DNA from: a virus
Direction: 5' to 3' (one strand)
Virus record (IMG/VR): IMGVR_UViG_3300024951_000016
Coordinates: 1-38,766 of that record
Length of the DNA: 38,766 nt
Shown: piece by piece, positions 24,474 through 30,833 of the stretch
How the letters are laid out: each line of letters opens with the position of its first letter
Numbering within the stretch: position 1 is the stretch's first letter
Translations under genes and position numbers: made by a program
Notes under the pieces: model-generated
What the model was told of the DNA's origin: nothing
The model's input: the letters and a program-made list of their open reading frames with translations, nothing else
Databases searched by the model: none

Positions 24474-24875
24474 TTAACAGCTCCGGTCCGCGCCCGCCCA
24501 GTTGATGCGCGAAACGATCTCCAGTCCGCCACGGCTGGAGAACCGCAGCGGGTAGCTCTCTGTGGTGATGCCGGTATAGCCGCCGTAGGCGTTCTTCGCG
24601 TTGTATTCCACGCACACCAGCCAGGCGCGCTCGAAGTTGCCGCCGGCGGTGGTGCCCGTCACCAGGTCGGGCCCGGACAGCCAGGCGAAGTCGCGCAGGC
24701 TGTCGGGGTCGCGCAGGGTGCGGCGCAGGTGCGTGCGGATGGCGCCCTCTGCCTGATCTCGGGTGGGCTGCGCGCCCGCCTCCTCGATGACCTGCCCCGT
24801 GGGCGTTGCGGCGCAGGCGGCCAGCGTGACGATGGCGGCGCAAGGCATGAGGTGGCGAAGGTTCGAGGGGCTCAT
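24474..24875 (-). CDS. Putative lipoprotein
   Basis: 133 aa. The N-terminus, MSPSNLRHLMPCAAIVTLAAC, is a lipoprotein signal with lipobox LAAC and Cys21 as the lipidated residue. The mature domain of about 110 residues contains AIRTHLRRTLRDPDSLRDFAW, then FERAWLVCVEYNAKNAYGGYTG. That order resembles small bacterial envelope lipoproteins of unknown function. It is unrelated to Rz1. On the minus strand, between a membrane protein and an RHH repressor gene, it is a likely lysogenic conversion gene, possibly acting at the cell surface. ATG 24875 gives a standard signal; the open frame extends 13 codons further upstream. Confidence 0.7.
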   Translation of the reverse strand: MSPSNLRHLMPCAAIVTLAACAATPTGQVIEEAGAQPTRDQAEGAIRTHLRRTLRDPDSLRDFAWLSGPDLVTGTTAGGNFERAWLVCVEYNAKNAYGGYTGITTESYPLRFSSRGGLEIVSRINWAGADRSC

Positions 24876-24924
24876 GGTTCGTTCGGGCGTGTTCGCAACA
24901 ACGCCATCTTGCACAACAAATGGG

Positions 24925-25233
24925 TTACCGGAACAGGCTCAGCAGGGCCAGGCGCTTCTCCGGTGGGAGCTTCCTGAATATGTCGAGCATGGCTTGGTCG
25001 GTGTCTGTGAGCGCGACGGGCGGCGAATCGCGTTCTGTGCCGTTCAGCTTGTAAGGCGGCGAGCCCTCGCCGGTCTTCTGTGCCTTGAGGCTTTCTTCCA
25101 GCCGTATCGCAATTTCCTTGCTCAGGCTTCGCCCGTTGATGAACGCGAGCCGTACCAACTCCGCGCGGGTGTCGGGGTGGAGGCGCAGCACCGTGGGGGT
25201 CACTTCGCGCGCCTTGAACTTCGCATTTTCCAT
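24925..25233 (-). CDS. Arc-type ribbon-helix-helix DNA-binding protein, candidate repressor
   Basis: 102 aa. Residues about 8-45 form an RHH domain: a short strand with TPTVLRLHPDTR, then helix ELVRLAFINGRS and helix LSKEIAIRLEESLKAQ. A C-terminal extension ends with MLDIFRKLPPEKRLALLSLF. RHH proteins bind as dimers to short inverted repeats, and such repeats fill the divergent intergenic region just upstream (25277-25318). The minus-strand orientation facing away from the early genes is that of a lysogeny-maintenance repressor. ATG 25233 has GGGAGA upstream. Its role as prophage repressor is inference. Confidence 0.72.
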   Translation of the reverse strand: MENAKFKAREVTPTVLRLHPDTRAELVRLAFINGRSLSKEIAIRLEESLKAQKTGEGSPPYKLNGTERDSPPVALTDTDQAMLDIFRKLPPEKRLALLSLFR

Positions 25234-25328
25234 TGTCCGAATTCTCCCACTGAAAAAAAACTGTTGACGACCATTTGTGTATTCACATAGCATTCACATG
25301 CAATCAATGTGAATACACGAGGTTCGAT
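25234..25328. promoter_or_regulatory. Divergent operator-promoter region of the RHH switch
   Basis: A 95-bp AT-rich gap between divergent RHH genes. A plus-strand promoter candidate is TTGACG (25264-25269), 18-bp spacer, TAGCAT (25288-25293). A perfect 12-bp inverted repeat, GTGTATTCACAT (25277-25288) and ATGTGAATACAC (25307-25318), flanks a further half-site ATTCACAT (25292-25299). The half-sites overlap the promoter spacer and -10, as expected for repressor sites. Confidence 0.7.
25277..25318. repeat. Operator half-site repeats
   Basis: Three half-sites of ATTCACAT/ATGTGAAT lie at 25281-25288, 25292-25299 and 25307-25314, the outer two extended to a perfect 12-bp inverted repeat. A further copy of the 14-base form CAATGTGAATACAC occurs at 25501-25514, inside the second plus-strand RHH gene. 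Confidence 0.75.
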
Positions 25329-25496
25329 ATGAGCAGTGCAAGGAAGAAGACAGCCGCAGCCGTTTCCCCGGTGGTGGTGCGGCTTCCAAAGAAGATGGTT
25401 TTGGCTCTGGACAAAGCTGCCGAGGCTAACTGCCGCACCCGCAGCAGCGAGGTGCGTATCCGCCTGCAGCAGACGCTGGGACGGGGTGCAGCATGA
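25329..25496 (+). CDS. Small RHH DNA-binding protein
   Basis: 55 aa. The fold is visible in VSPVVVRLPKKMVLALDKAAE, then ANCRTRSSEVRIRLQQTLG: a strand, helix, turn and helix of Arc/MetJ type. It is basic at the N-terminus (SSARKKTAA). ATG 25329 follows GAGGT by 5 bases. The stop overlaps the ATG of the next gene (25493). It faces the minus-strand RHH gene across the operator region, so it may act as the Cro-like arm of the switch; this is inference. Confidence 0.68.
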   Translation: MSSARKKTAAAVSPVVVRLPKKMVLALDKAAEANCRTRSSEVRIRLQQTLGRGAA

Positions 25497-25750
25497 CGAA
25501 CAATGTGAATACACACCGCGCAACCGATGTGTTTCCAACCGTTTCCAGCCGCCCTGGGCAGGGCGACCTGTGGCGCCCGATCCTGCTCCGTTGCCCCGTG
25601 GGGCTGCTGAACCACATCGACGCCTGCGCAAAGGCCGGCTACCGCACGCGCACGGCTGAACTCCTTGCGCGGCTTGAGGCCTCGACGGCTGGTGAAACGG
25701 TTGATGAGCATGGCGTGATCGTCCGCGCTGGCCTCGCTCGTTCCAAGTGA
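25493..25750 (+). CDS. Third RHH-like protein with an operator copy in its start
   Basis: 85 aa. The central part, LLRCPVGLLNHIDACAKAGY followed by RTRTAELLARLEAS, has the strand-helix-helix order of RHH proteins. It overlaps the previous gene by ATGA. Codons 3-8 hold a copy of the operator sequence (CAATGTGAATACAC, 25501-25514), so it may bind or be bound by the same regulator. A regulatory role is likely, but a specific function is not seen. Confidence 0.6.
   Translation: MTNNVNTHRATDVFPTVSSRPGQGDLWRPILLRCPVGLLNHIDACAKAGYRTRTAELLARLEASTAGETVDEHGVIVRAGLARSK
25501..25514. repeat. Intragenic copy of the operator sequence
   Basis: CAATGTGAATACAC is identical to 25305-25318 in the divergent promoter. 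It lies 8 bases into the third RHH gene, about 196 bp downstream, a distance suited to repression by looping or roadblock. Confidence 0.65.
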
Positions 25751-25757
25751 GGCCGCC

Positions 25758-26234
25758 ATGCCAACCCCACCAAAAGCCCCGAAACACGAAGTGCCCGTGA
25801 GCCCCTTCCGCGCGCTCTACGAGGTGGTGCACAGCTACGGCGCCAAGGACCTGGCCGAGGAACTCGGCATGCGCCAGGGCGTGCTGTGCAACAAGGCCGA
25901 CGCCGACGTGGAGAGCCACCACCAGCCCACGCTGCGCGACCTGATCGCCATCACCCGGCAGACCGGCGACATGCGGGTGCTGGAGAGCCTGAACCGCCTG
26001 TTCAACCGCGCAACCATCGACCTGCGCCCAGGCCCCGTAAGCGACGCGGCGGTGCTGGAGCTGCTGCTGCGCGTGAGCAGCGAGAAGGGCCAGATGGCCC
26101 AGGCCCTGCGCAACGGCTACGCCGACGCCCGGTTCTCCCGCGAGGACTACATGGCCGTGCGCGCCGAGGGGTTCGACGTCATCAACGCGGTGCTGGACTT
26201 CATGCACCGCCTGGAGGGCCTTGTCGATGACTAG
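25758..26234 (+). CDS. CII-like phage regulator (CP76 type)
   Basis: 158 aa. The N-terminal half has the pattern of phage regulatory protein CII (CP76 family): LYEVVHSYGAKDLAEELGM, then RQGVLCNKADADVESHHQPTLRDLIAITRQTGD, a helix-turn-helix region that includes the family's LxNK and HxPTLxxL features. The C-terminal half is helical (ALRNGYADARFSREDYMAVR). Such proteins control lysogeny genes in several temperate phages. It follows the three RHH genes by 7 bases, within the same probable unit. Confidence 0.75.
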   Translation: MPTPPKAPKHEVPVSPFRALYEVVHSYGAKDLAEELGMRQGVLCNKADADVESHHQPTLRDLIAITRQTGDMRVLESLNRLFNRATIDLRPGPVSDAAVLELLLRVSSEKGQMAQALRNGYADARFSREDYMAVRAEGFDVINAVLDFMHRLEGLVDD

Positions 26235-26490
26235 GCCCGACCGCCGCATTACCCACCGGGCGCCCGAAGGGCAGGGGCCCGCCGCCAACCAGGCGCTTGC
26301 GCTCCTGTTCGGCGTGGAGCTGATCGATGCCCTGCAAAGGAGACGCGATGCCAAGCCGCAGCAACCCGCACCAACCCCGGCTCCCCTTGGACATGCCGCC
26401 GCCAGCGCGCGAGGAAGACATGCGCGCCCTGTTCGAGGCGCAGTGGTCGCGCTGGCACCACTGCAAGACCTACGAGGCGGCCGTGGCTGA
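26227..26490 (+). CDS. Small hypothetical protein, partly overlapping the next gene
   Basis: 87 aa, uncertain. ATG 26227 overlaps the end of the CII-like gene and follows GGAGG by 9 bases. Residues 1-45 (VELIDALQRRRDAKPQQP and upstream) look protein-like. The rest overlaps the next gene in another frame and is Ala/Arg-rich, like a shadow frame. Either a real overlapping gene or the intact remnant of one. Confidence 0.4.
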   Translation: MTRPDRRITHRAPEGQGPAANQALALLFGVELIDALQRRRDAKPQQPAPTPAPLGHAAASARGRHARPVRGAVVALAPLQDLRGGRG

Positions 26491-26572
26491 CCCCATCACC
26501 CGGCGCCTGCTGGAGCTGAGCGTGGTTCACAGCGCACGCCACGCGGTGCAGCACGGACGGGGCCGGCGATGA
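26348..26572 (+). CDS. Small hypothetical protein
   Basis: 74 aa, not recognised. AAAGGAGA just before ATG 26348 decides this start. The N-terminus is Pro-rich (NPHQPRLPLDMPPPAREEDM); the rest is helical with FEAQWSRWHHCKTYEAAVADPITRRLLEL cut by aromatic residues. It looks like a short early phage protein. The stop overlaps an ATG at 26569. Confidence 0.55.
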   Translation: MPSRSNPHQPRLPLDMPPPAREEDMRALFEAQWSRWHHCKTYEAAVADPITRRLLELSVVHSARHAVQHGRGRR

Positions 26573-26949
26573 GCTGGGGAAGCGATTTTTTGAACAAGGC
26601 CGGGACTTCGCCGCAGGGCGTGGTGCTGGCCCTGGTGTGGGCTGGCTTGGTGTGCGCCAGTACCGCGTGGGATTCAGAGCACGCCGCAACAGAAAAAAAC
26701 CTCATGGAGTTCACGAATGCAAAAGCGATATTTGACCGAGTTAGAGCAGTCTCGGCTGCTCAGTGGGGCCTTGGCAGTCAACTGCTCGCTGGCCCAGCGC
26801 GACCACCACTGGATGGCCGTGCTGATCCTCACGGGCATGCGCATCCAGGAGTTCTCGCGCCTTACCGTGCCGATGGTTCAGCAGGCGCTGCAAACGGGCT
26901 GGCTGGTCACCCCGAAATCGTTCTGCAAGGGCGGCCGGCGCGGCCATGA
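26569..26949 (+). CDS. Doubtful ORF overlapping the recombinase
   Basis: 126 aa if complete. The first 50 residues, with a hydrophobic stretch (GVVLALVWAGLVCAS), are plausible as a small membrane protein starting at an ATGA overlap. The second half runs over the recombinase gene in another frame and is Pro/Gly/Ala-rich like a shadow. A run of seven A (26693-26699) forms an in-frame slippery A AAA AAC; a -1 shift would stop after about 11 codons. Probably only the N-terminal part, if any, is meaningful. Confidence 0.25.
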   Translation: MSWGSDFLNKAGTSPQGVVLALVWAGLVCASTAWDSEHAATEKNLMEFTNAKAIFDRVRAVSAAQWGLGSQLLAGPARPPLDGRADPHGHAHPGVLAPYRADGSAGAANGLAGHPEIVLQGRPARP

Positions 26950-27391
26950 GTTCGTGATGACGGCGCGCCTGCGCTGCCACCTGGCCGCCCTGGTGAAGCT
27001 GAGCGACCAATTCGGCGCCGGCTGCCAGGCGCCGGAGCAGGGCCAGCCCCTGGTATGGGGCGGGCGCGACGCAGCCGGCATTGCCGGGCCGCTGGGCGTG
27101 CGGGCCTATGAGATCCGCGTGAAGCAGTGGGCCGTCCATGCCGGGCTGGATCCGCGCATCAGCCCCCACTGGTTCCGCCACACCCGCGGCATGAACATCA
27201 TGCGCCGCAGCCGGGGCGACAACCCCCTCAAGGTGGCCCAGATCGCCCTGGGCCACGCCAGCCTCAAGAGCACGGGCGTGTACATGCAGCTCAGCCGCGA
27301 GGAATACGAGCGCGAGATTCACCTGGTGGACGGCGGGCGCCTGCCCAAGGCCGTGGCGCGGCGCCTGGCGCTGCAAGGAGCCCCGGCATGA
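26717..27391 (+). CDS. Minimal tyrosine recombinase (integrase-like)
   Basis: 224 aa, only the catalytic domain. Family residues are visible: TGMRIQEF (Arg42), a basic segment FCKGGRRGHEF (Lys71 possible), HWFRHTRG (H151, R154), LGHASLKST (H180) and the nucleophile Tyr189 in GVYMQLSREEY. There is no N-terminal core-binding or arm-binding domain, so it is shorter than classical phage integrases (about 350-400 aa). It sits in the early region; no attachment site or excisionase is obvious nearby. GGAG lies 7 bases before ATG 26717. It could integrate the phage, or act in resolution or recombination of phage DNA. Confidence 0.85.
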   Translation: MQKRYLTELEQSRLLSGALAVNCSLAQRDHHWMAVLILTGMRIQEFSRLTVPMVQQALQTGWLVTPKSFCKGGRRGHEFVMTARLRCHLAALVKLSDQFGAGCQAPEQGQPLVWGGRDAAGIAGPLGVRAYEIRVKQWAVHAGLDPRISPHWFRHTRGMNIMRRSRGDNPLKVAQIALGHASLKSTGVYMQLSREEYEREIHLVDGGRLPKAVARRLALQGAPA

Positions 27392-27654
27392 ACGCCCCCT
27401 CCCACTGGCAAATCCACGGCACCGCTGAGCTGCTTCCCCGCAGCAAGCGCGAATCCCCCGGCACGCTGTCCGTGCACACCCAGCAGCACCCCTCCATCGC
27501 CGGGGGGAAGGTGCATGTGGTGCAAGAAATCAGCATGGGCCCGTTCACCCTGGCCGCGCGCATGGACAGCAAGGCAGTGCGGGCGCTGTGCGTGAAGATG
27601 CTGGCCGCCGCCGAGGTGGCCGACGCGCTGGCCCGCAAGGAAGGGGGCGCGTGA
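27388..27654 (+). CDS. Hypothetical early protein
   Basis: 88 aa, not recognised. ATG 27388 overlaps the recombinase stop (ATGA) and AAGGAG lies upstream. Middle part QQHPSIAGGKVHVVQEISMG is beta-like; the end is helical (AVRALCVKMLAAAEVADALARKEGGA). The C-terminus KEGGA-stop is an incomplete form of the GGAA tail seen at repeated junctions further on. Confidence 0.6.
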   Translation: MNAPSHWQIHGTAELLPRSKRESPGTLSVHTQQHPSIAGGKVHVVQEISMGPFTLAARMDSKAVRALCVKMLAAAEVADALARKEGGA

Positions 27655-27806
27655 TGGTGTTCACGGTCACCCACATCAGCCCCGCCGGGGCCATGCACCG
27701 CCGCGACGTGCGGGCCGCCAGCAACGAGCTGGCCATGGCCTGGATGGAGCAGCTCTACGGCCAGGCCCGCACCATCGCCGCCATCCTGAAAGGCGGTGCC
27801 GCATGA
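27654..27806 (+). CDS. Small hypothetical protein ending GGAA
   Basis: 50 aa, not recognised (MVFTVTHISPAGAMHRRDVR, then ASNELAMAWMEQLYGQAR). It overlaps the previous stop. Its last four codons and stop are the first copy of the repeated junction element, so it ends LKGGAA and couples directly to the P-loop gene. Confidence 0.55.
   Translation: MVFTVTHISPAGAMHRRDVRAASNELAMAWMEQLYGQARTIAAILKGGAA
27789..27806 (+). repeat. Junction element copy 1
   Basis: AAAGGCGGTGCCGCATGA: ribosome site, upstream C-terminus (GGAA-stop) and downstream ATG in one. The 17-bp core is at 27790-27806. Confidence 0.85.
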
Positions 27807-28090
27807 AGATCGTTCGTATCCATGGCTCATGTGGCGCAGGGAAGACCACCGTCCTCAACTATGCCGCCCGTGTCTTGGCGGTGCAGGACGGGCGCGCTGT
27901 TCGTGAGCTGACGGGCCTTCGCTATGCCGCTGTAGCGAAGCTTTTGCAAGAGAACCACAACGCGAATACGTGTTTCGTCATCGACGAGCCGGACCGCGTT
28001 GTCTGGGAGTTGCTGGAGCGTTCGACGAATCACCCTGCCCATCTGCTTGTGGCCTTCGCCGCCGAAGCGTCGGAAGGCGGTGCCGCATGA
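27803..28090 (+). CDS. Mini P-loop NTPase
   Basis: 95 aa. A Walker A motif, GSCGAGKTT (residues 8-16), directly follows the first strand, and a Walker B-like CFVIDEPD (57-64, D61/E62) follows at the usual order but short distance. This is a minimal P-loop fold, much smaller than typical kinases or ATPases; later elements (sensor or lid) appear to be missing. It might bind a nucleotide or act as part of a larger complex. It ends in SEGGAA at a junction element and begins at another. Confidence 0.65.
   Translation: MKIVRIHGSCGAGKTTVLNYAARVLAVQDGRAVRELTGLRYAAVAKLLQENHNANTCFVIDEPDRVVWELLERSTNHPAHLLVAFAAEASEGGAA
28074..28090 (+). repeat. Junction element copy 2
   Basis: AAGGCGGTGCCGCATGA, exact copy. 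Preceded by GG, as in copy 3, so 19 bases are shared with it. Confidence 0.85.
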
Positions 28091-28269
28091 AATACATCGC
28101 ATGCCGCGCCGCTTGGCTGACGCTCGACGCCGTGTACCGCTTGGCCGCCCGGTTCGCCGCGCTGCTGGCCCGGGCGGCCGATGCGGCGCAGATCGAAATG
28201 CTGATCGCCCTGGCGGACCAGCGCATCAAGGCGCAGCAGCGCCAGGCCGCAGGGGAGGGCGACGCATGA
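28087..28269 (+). CDS. Small helical hypothetical protein
   Basis: 60 aa, Ala-rich amphipathic helix throughout (LDAVYRLAARFAALLARAAD, then EMLIALADQRIKAQQRQAA). It might associate with a membrane or form a coil, but no family is known to me. It starts at junction copy 2. Its own end (GEGDA-stop, overlapping ATG 28266) is only partly like the junction element. Confidence 0.55.
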   Translation: MKYIACRAAWLTLDAVYRLAARFAALLARAADAAQIEMLIALADQRIKAQQRQAAGEGDA

Positions 28270-28478
28270 GCCGGCAAGCCTTTATCACCCTGGCGGCCGA
28301 GCGGATCGAGCCCGGCCCCCTTCGCTGGGTGGGTGACGTGCTGCAGCAGGAAACCCGCCTGTTCCTGAACGGCCAGTGCGTGTGCGTGCTGCTGGTGTCG
28401 TTCCCCCCTGGCAGCCCCGAGTGGACGAAAGGCCAGCGCCTGCGCGCCCTCGACGGCATGGGGGCCGTGCCGGCATGA
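28266..28478 (+). CDS. Small hypothetical protein
   Basis: 70 aa, not recognised. Coupled by ATGA on both sides. Beta-like: LRWVGDVLQQETRLFLNGQC, VCVLLVSFPPGSPEW. No membrane segment. Confidence 0.55.
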   Translation: MSRQAFITLAAERIEPGPLRWVGDVLQQETRLFLNGQCVCVLLVSFPPGSPEWTKGQRLRALDGMGAVPA

Positions 28479-28909
28479 CGGCCGACCTCCGTTCCCAGGT
28501 GCTGCAGGTGCTGGCCGAGGCCGGCACCTGGGTGGACCGCCCCGCGCTGGCCCACCTGACCACCTGCGTGCCCGCGCTGGATGACGTGCTGGCCGACCTG
28601 GTGGTGGACGGGCGCGTGGAGCACCAGCGCTTCGTGGGCTACCGGCTGGCGGTGTCTGCGCTGGCGCGCGCCGCGCTATTGAAACTGCAGCGCGAACCGC
28701 AGTTACGGCGGGCCGTAGCGGCCAAAACCATAGAAAAAAACGGGCAGTCCCAGGTGCTGATGGGCGTGGCGCAGCGGTGCGCGGACGCCGCCGGCGGCGT
28801 GGTGACCTTCGACATGGCCCTGCCTGTCTGCACCACGCCCCAGGCGGCGCTGGCGCAGGCCCAGGCATGGCTGGCGTTCTGTGCAAAGGGAGGGCTACTC
28901 AATGGCTGA
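28475..28909 (+). CDS. Winged-helix-like early protein
   Basis: 144 aa. Residues about 5-55 look like a winged helix-turn-helix: LRSQVLQVLAEAGTWVDRPA, LAHLTTCVPALDDVLADLV, then a wing VDGRVEHQRFVGYRLA. A basic linker and an Ala-rich C-terminal part follow. DNA binding, perhaps in replication or transcription control, is the likeliest role. At codons 87-89 (GAA AAA AAC) an A7 run forms an in-frame slippery heptamer (28735-28741). Confidence 0.55.
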   Translation: MTADLRSQVLQVLAEAGTWVDRPALAHLTTCVPALDDVLADLVVDGRVEHQRFVGYRLAVSALARAALLKLQREPQLRRAVAAKTIEKNGQSQVLMGVAQRCADAAGGVVTFDMALPVCTTPQAALAQAQAWLAFCAKGGLLNG

Positions 28910-29201
28910 CGCGAATTACTGGAAGGCGCGCTGCCGGCGCGCCGAGGGGCTTCTGGCGAAAGCGCGCCAGGGCCTGCGGGTGACCAGCCAGCGCGCGGCG
29001 GTGCTGCAGGCGCTGGGCGAGCTCAAGCCCGGCGAGTGGCTGGGCACCGACCGCCTGGCGCGCATGGCCGGGGTGAAGTGGTCGCACCTGGCCGAAATGG
29101 AGGCGCTTGGCCTGGTGGTAAGCCGCCCAGTGCAGGGCGCCAACAAGTCGGAATGGCAGCTGGAGCACCTGGTGCTGGTGCCGGAAGGCGGTGCCGCATG
29201 A
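28902..29201 (+). CDS. Small winged-helix-like protein ending GGAA
   Basis: 99 aa. N-terminal WKARCRRAEGLLAKARQGLR is basic and helical; VTSQRAAVLQALGELKPGEW then LGTDRLARMAGVKWSHLAEM read as a helix-turn-helix with a following wing (LGLVVSRPVQGANKSEWQLEHL). It overlaps the previous gene by 8 bases and ends PEGGAA at junction copy 3. Two wing-HTH genes in tandem suggest related duplicates, although identity is low. Confidence 0.6.
   Translation: MADANYWKARCRRAEGLLAKARQGLRVTSQRAAVLQALGELKPGEWLGTDRLARMAGVKWSHLAEMEALGLVVSRPVQGANKSEWQLEHLVLVPEGGAA
29185..29201 (+). repeat. Junction element copy 3
   Basis: AAGGCGGTGCCGCATGA, exact copy, preceded by GG as in copy 2. Confidence 0.85.
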
Positions 29202-29656
29202 GCGTGGTGACCGTTACCTACCGCCGCCAGCCCGCACCGCTGCCTAAGTTCTGGCGCCCCAAGCTGCAGGCCCCCACCCGCGACTTGTGCCGAACCATCC
29301 ACTGGGACCTGATCTCCCGCTTCACCGCCGGCACCGCCGACCGAGAAGTGCTGTGGGACTGGATGGAAACGGGCCTGACCTACCACCAGCTCATGCGCTA
29401 CCTGGAGATGGACGGCACGCCGTTCACCCTGGAGGCCATGGCGGCGGTGACCGAGCAGCTCGGCATCTACGAGGCCGTTGCCGCCCGCTTCGCCCGCACG
29501 GGCCGCGTGGGGTTCAGCGCGCCGGAGCTGCTGGTGGCACGCGCGGCCGCGCAGGTGTTTGACAGCCTGCTCGACCTGGACCGCCACGGCCTGGCCGAGA
29601 AGGCCGCGCTGTGGAGCAACGGCGTGATGGCTAAGGCGCGGGCGGGCAAGAAATGA
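29198..29656 (+). CDS. Hypothetical early protein
   Basis: 152 aa, not recognised. A basic N-terminus (YRRQPAPLPKFWRPKLQAP) precedes a helical body with TADREVLWDWMETGLTYHQL, MRYLEMDGTPFTLEAMAAVT. It lacks membrane segments. It starts at junction copy 3 and its stop overlaps the following ATG. A regulator or DNA-associated role is conceivable but unsupported. Confidence 0.6.
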   Translation: MSVVTVTYRRQPAPLPKFWRPKLQAPTRDLCRTIHWDLISRFTAGTADREVLWDWMETGLTYHQLMRYLEMDGTPFTLEAMAAVTEQLGIYEAVAARFARTGRVGFSAPELLVARAAAQVFDSLLDLDRHGLAEKAALWSNGVMAKARAGKK

Positions 29657-29925
29657 ACGGCCTGCCCTACATCGAAATTTCTGCCGCCTTCTTTGGCGTG
29701 CTGGGCACCTTGCTGCTGGCCGGGCGCTCGCGCGCTGCGGGCTGGGGCTTCGTCGCCTACCTGGCCAGCAATGTCGGCTGGCTTGCCTTTGCGTGGGAGC
29801 GCGCCCTGTGGGCGCTGTTCCTGCAGCAATTCGTGTTCACCCTGTGCAGCGTGTACGGGGTGTGGATGTGGATCGTTCGACCCGCGTGGCATGGCCGCGT
29901 GGGCGGTGGACTGAACAAGGAGTGA
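29653..29925 (+). CDS. Small three-helix membrane protein
   Basis: 90 aa with three membrane segments: about 8-23 (ISAAFFGVLGTLLLAG), 30-46 (WGFVAYLASNVGWLAFA) and 52-74 (LWALFLQQFVFTLCSVYGVWMW). The pattern of three helices with a SN-xx-W in helix 2 and YG-x-W in helix 3 recalls SemiSWEET or PnuC-like half transporters often found in phages; that is a resemblance only. Confidence 0.6.
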   Translation: MNGLPYIEISAAFFGVLGTLLLAGRSRAAGWGFVAYLASNVGWLAFAWERALWALFLQQFVFTLCSVYGVWMWIVRPAWHGRVGGGLNKE

Positions 29926-29928
29926 GCG

Positions 29929-30234
29929 ATGGGAGTTCAAGTAACTGGAAATGTGCAGCTGTCTTGCGACGGTTCCGCGAGTGACATCGGCGTTGACGGC
30001 GCGGCCGTGCTGCTCGCGCCGCTGGTGAATGGCTGCCGAGAACGCATGCCCCGCCAGGAGATGGTCCCCTTGTGCCGCGGCCTCCTGTCGGGTGTGCTGG
30101 CGCACTTCTCCGAGGAGCTGTCCCGCGAGGAGCTGCTGGATCTGCTGGAGCGTGCAAAGGACATGGTGGGCGCCTGCGACGCGTTCAAGCCTGCGAAGGA
30201 CTTGCTTGCGCGCCCAGGAAAGGCGGCGCACTGA
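29929..30234 (+). CDS. Hypothetical early protein
   Basis: 101 aa, not recognised. Acidic helical middle (ELSREELLDLLERAKDMV) after VPLCRGLLSGVLAHFSE. GGAGTGAGCG just upstream serves as ribosome site. No domain seen. Confidence 0.55.
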   Translation: MGVQVTGNVQLSCDGSASDIGVDGAAVLLAPLVNGCRERMPRQEMVPLCRGLLSGVLAHFSEELSREELLDLLERAKDMVGACDAFKPAKDLLARPGKAAH

Positions 30235-30833
30235 TGGCCGACAAGAGACAGGCGGCTGGAGGCTGCATGACGAGCCTCGCACACGTTCAAGCCAAGCTGG
30301 TATCGGCCCAGCATTGCCACCCAAATGCAGTGCAGGCGCTTATCGGTGAAGCGCTGGCAGCTATCGATGTGATAGCGACCGCCAAGGAGGATGGAGCACC
30401 ACTCCTGCCGCCCTACAAAGTCCGCGTCATGGACCCGACCGGCCAGTGGAGCCCGTGGGTACCTCTTGGCGGTGGGCTCAGACACTCGCAAGTTGAGGTT
30501 GGTTTGTCAGAGTTAGATCCACTGGCGGCGCCTGCGCTCAGCGAACAGGATGCCGGGTTGCTGGAACAAGGCGCGTCCATGCTGGAGGCCCTGGCGAACG
30601 ACGAGCGCAATCGCGGCAACGATTCAGCCGCAATGGGGGCCGAGTGCAGTGCTCATGCCGTGCGCAGGCTCGCCGTCGAGCTGCTGAATGCGGCGCGGTA
30701 CCGCTTTCTCGCGCGCTCCATGGGCGTCATTTGCATCGCCAGGGCCGACGAGAACACTGGCGGAGTCCTGAAAGCCGGGGCCGCAGATGCTGCCATCGAC
30801 GCCGCCATGGTTGCGAAAGGCGGTGCCGCATGA
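30234..30833 (+). CDS. Hypothetical early protein ending GGAA
   Basis: 199 aa, not recognised. After a basic start, residues about 60-85 (LPPYKVRVMDPTGQWSPWVP) are beta-like; a helical C-terminal part follows (LEQGASMLEALANDERNRGN, AVRRLAVELLNAARYRFLAR). ATG 30234 abuts the previous stop; a second ATG at 30267 (MTSLAHVQAK) is an equally good start. It ends AKGGAA at junction copy 4, so it is coupled to the cytosine methyltransferase. Confidence 0.55.
   Translation: MADKRQAAGGCMTSLAHVQAKLVSAQHCHPNAVQALIGEALAAIDVIATAKEDGAPLLPPYKVRVMDPTGQWSPWVPLGGGLRHSQVEVGLSELDPLAAPALSEQDAGLLEQGASMLEALANDERNRGNDSAAMGAECSAHAVRRLAVELLNAARYRFLARSMGVICIARADENTGGVLKAGAADAAIDAAMVAKGGAA
30817..30833 (+). repeat. Junction element copy 4
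   Basis: AAGGCGGTGCCGCATGA, exact copy; its extension GCGAAAGGCGGTGC is also found at copy 5. Confidence 0.85.

Noticed and set aside
26694-26733. Frameshift joining the 26569 frame to the recombinase
   Set aside because: A -1 shift leads to a stop after about 11 codons; only a +1 shift or loss of one A would enter the recombinase frame, with no supporting signal.
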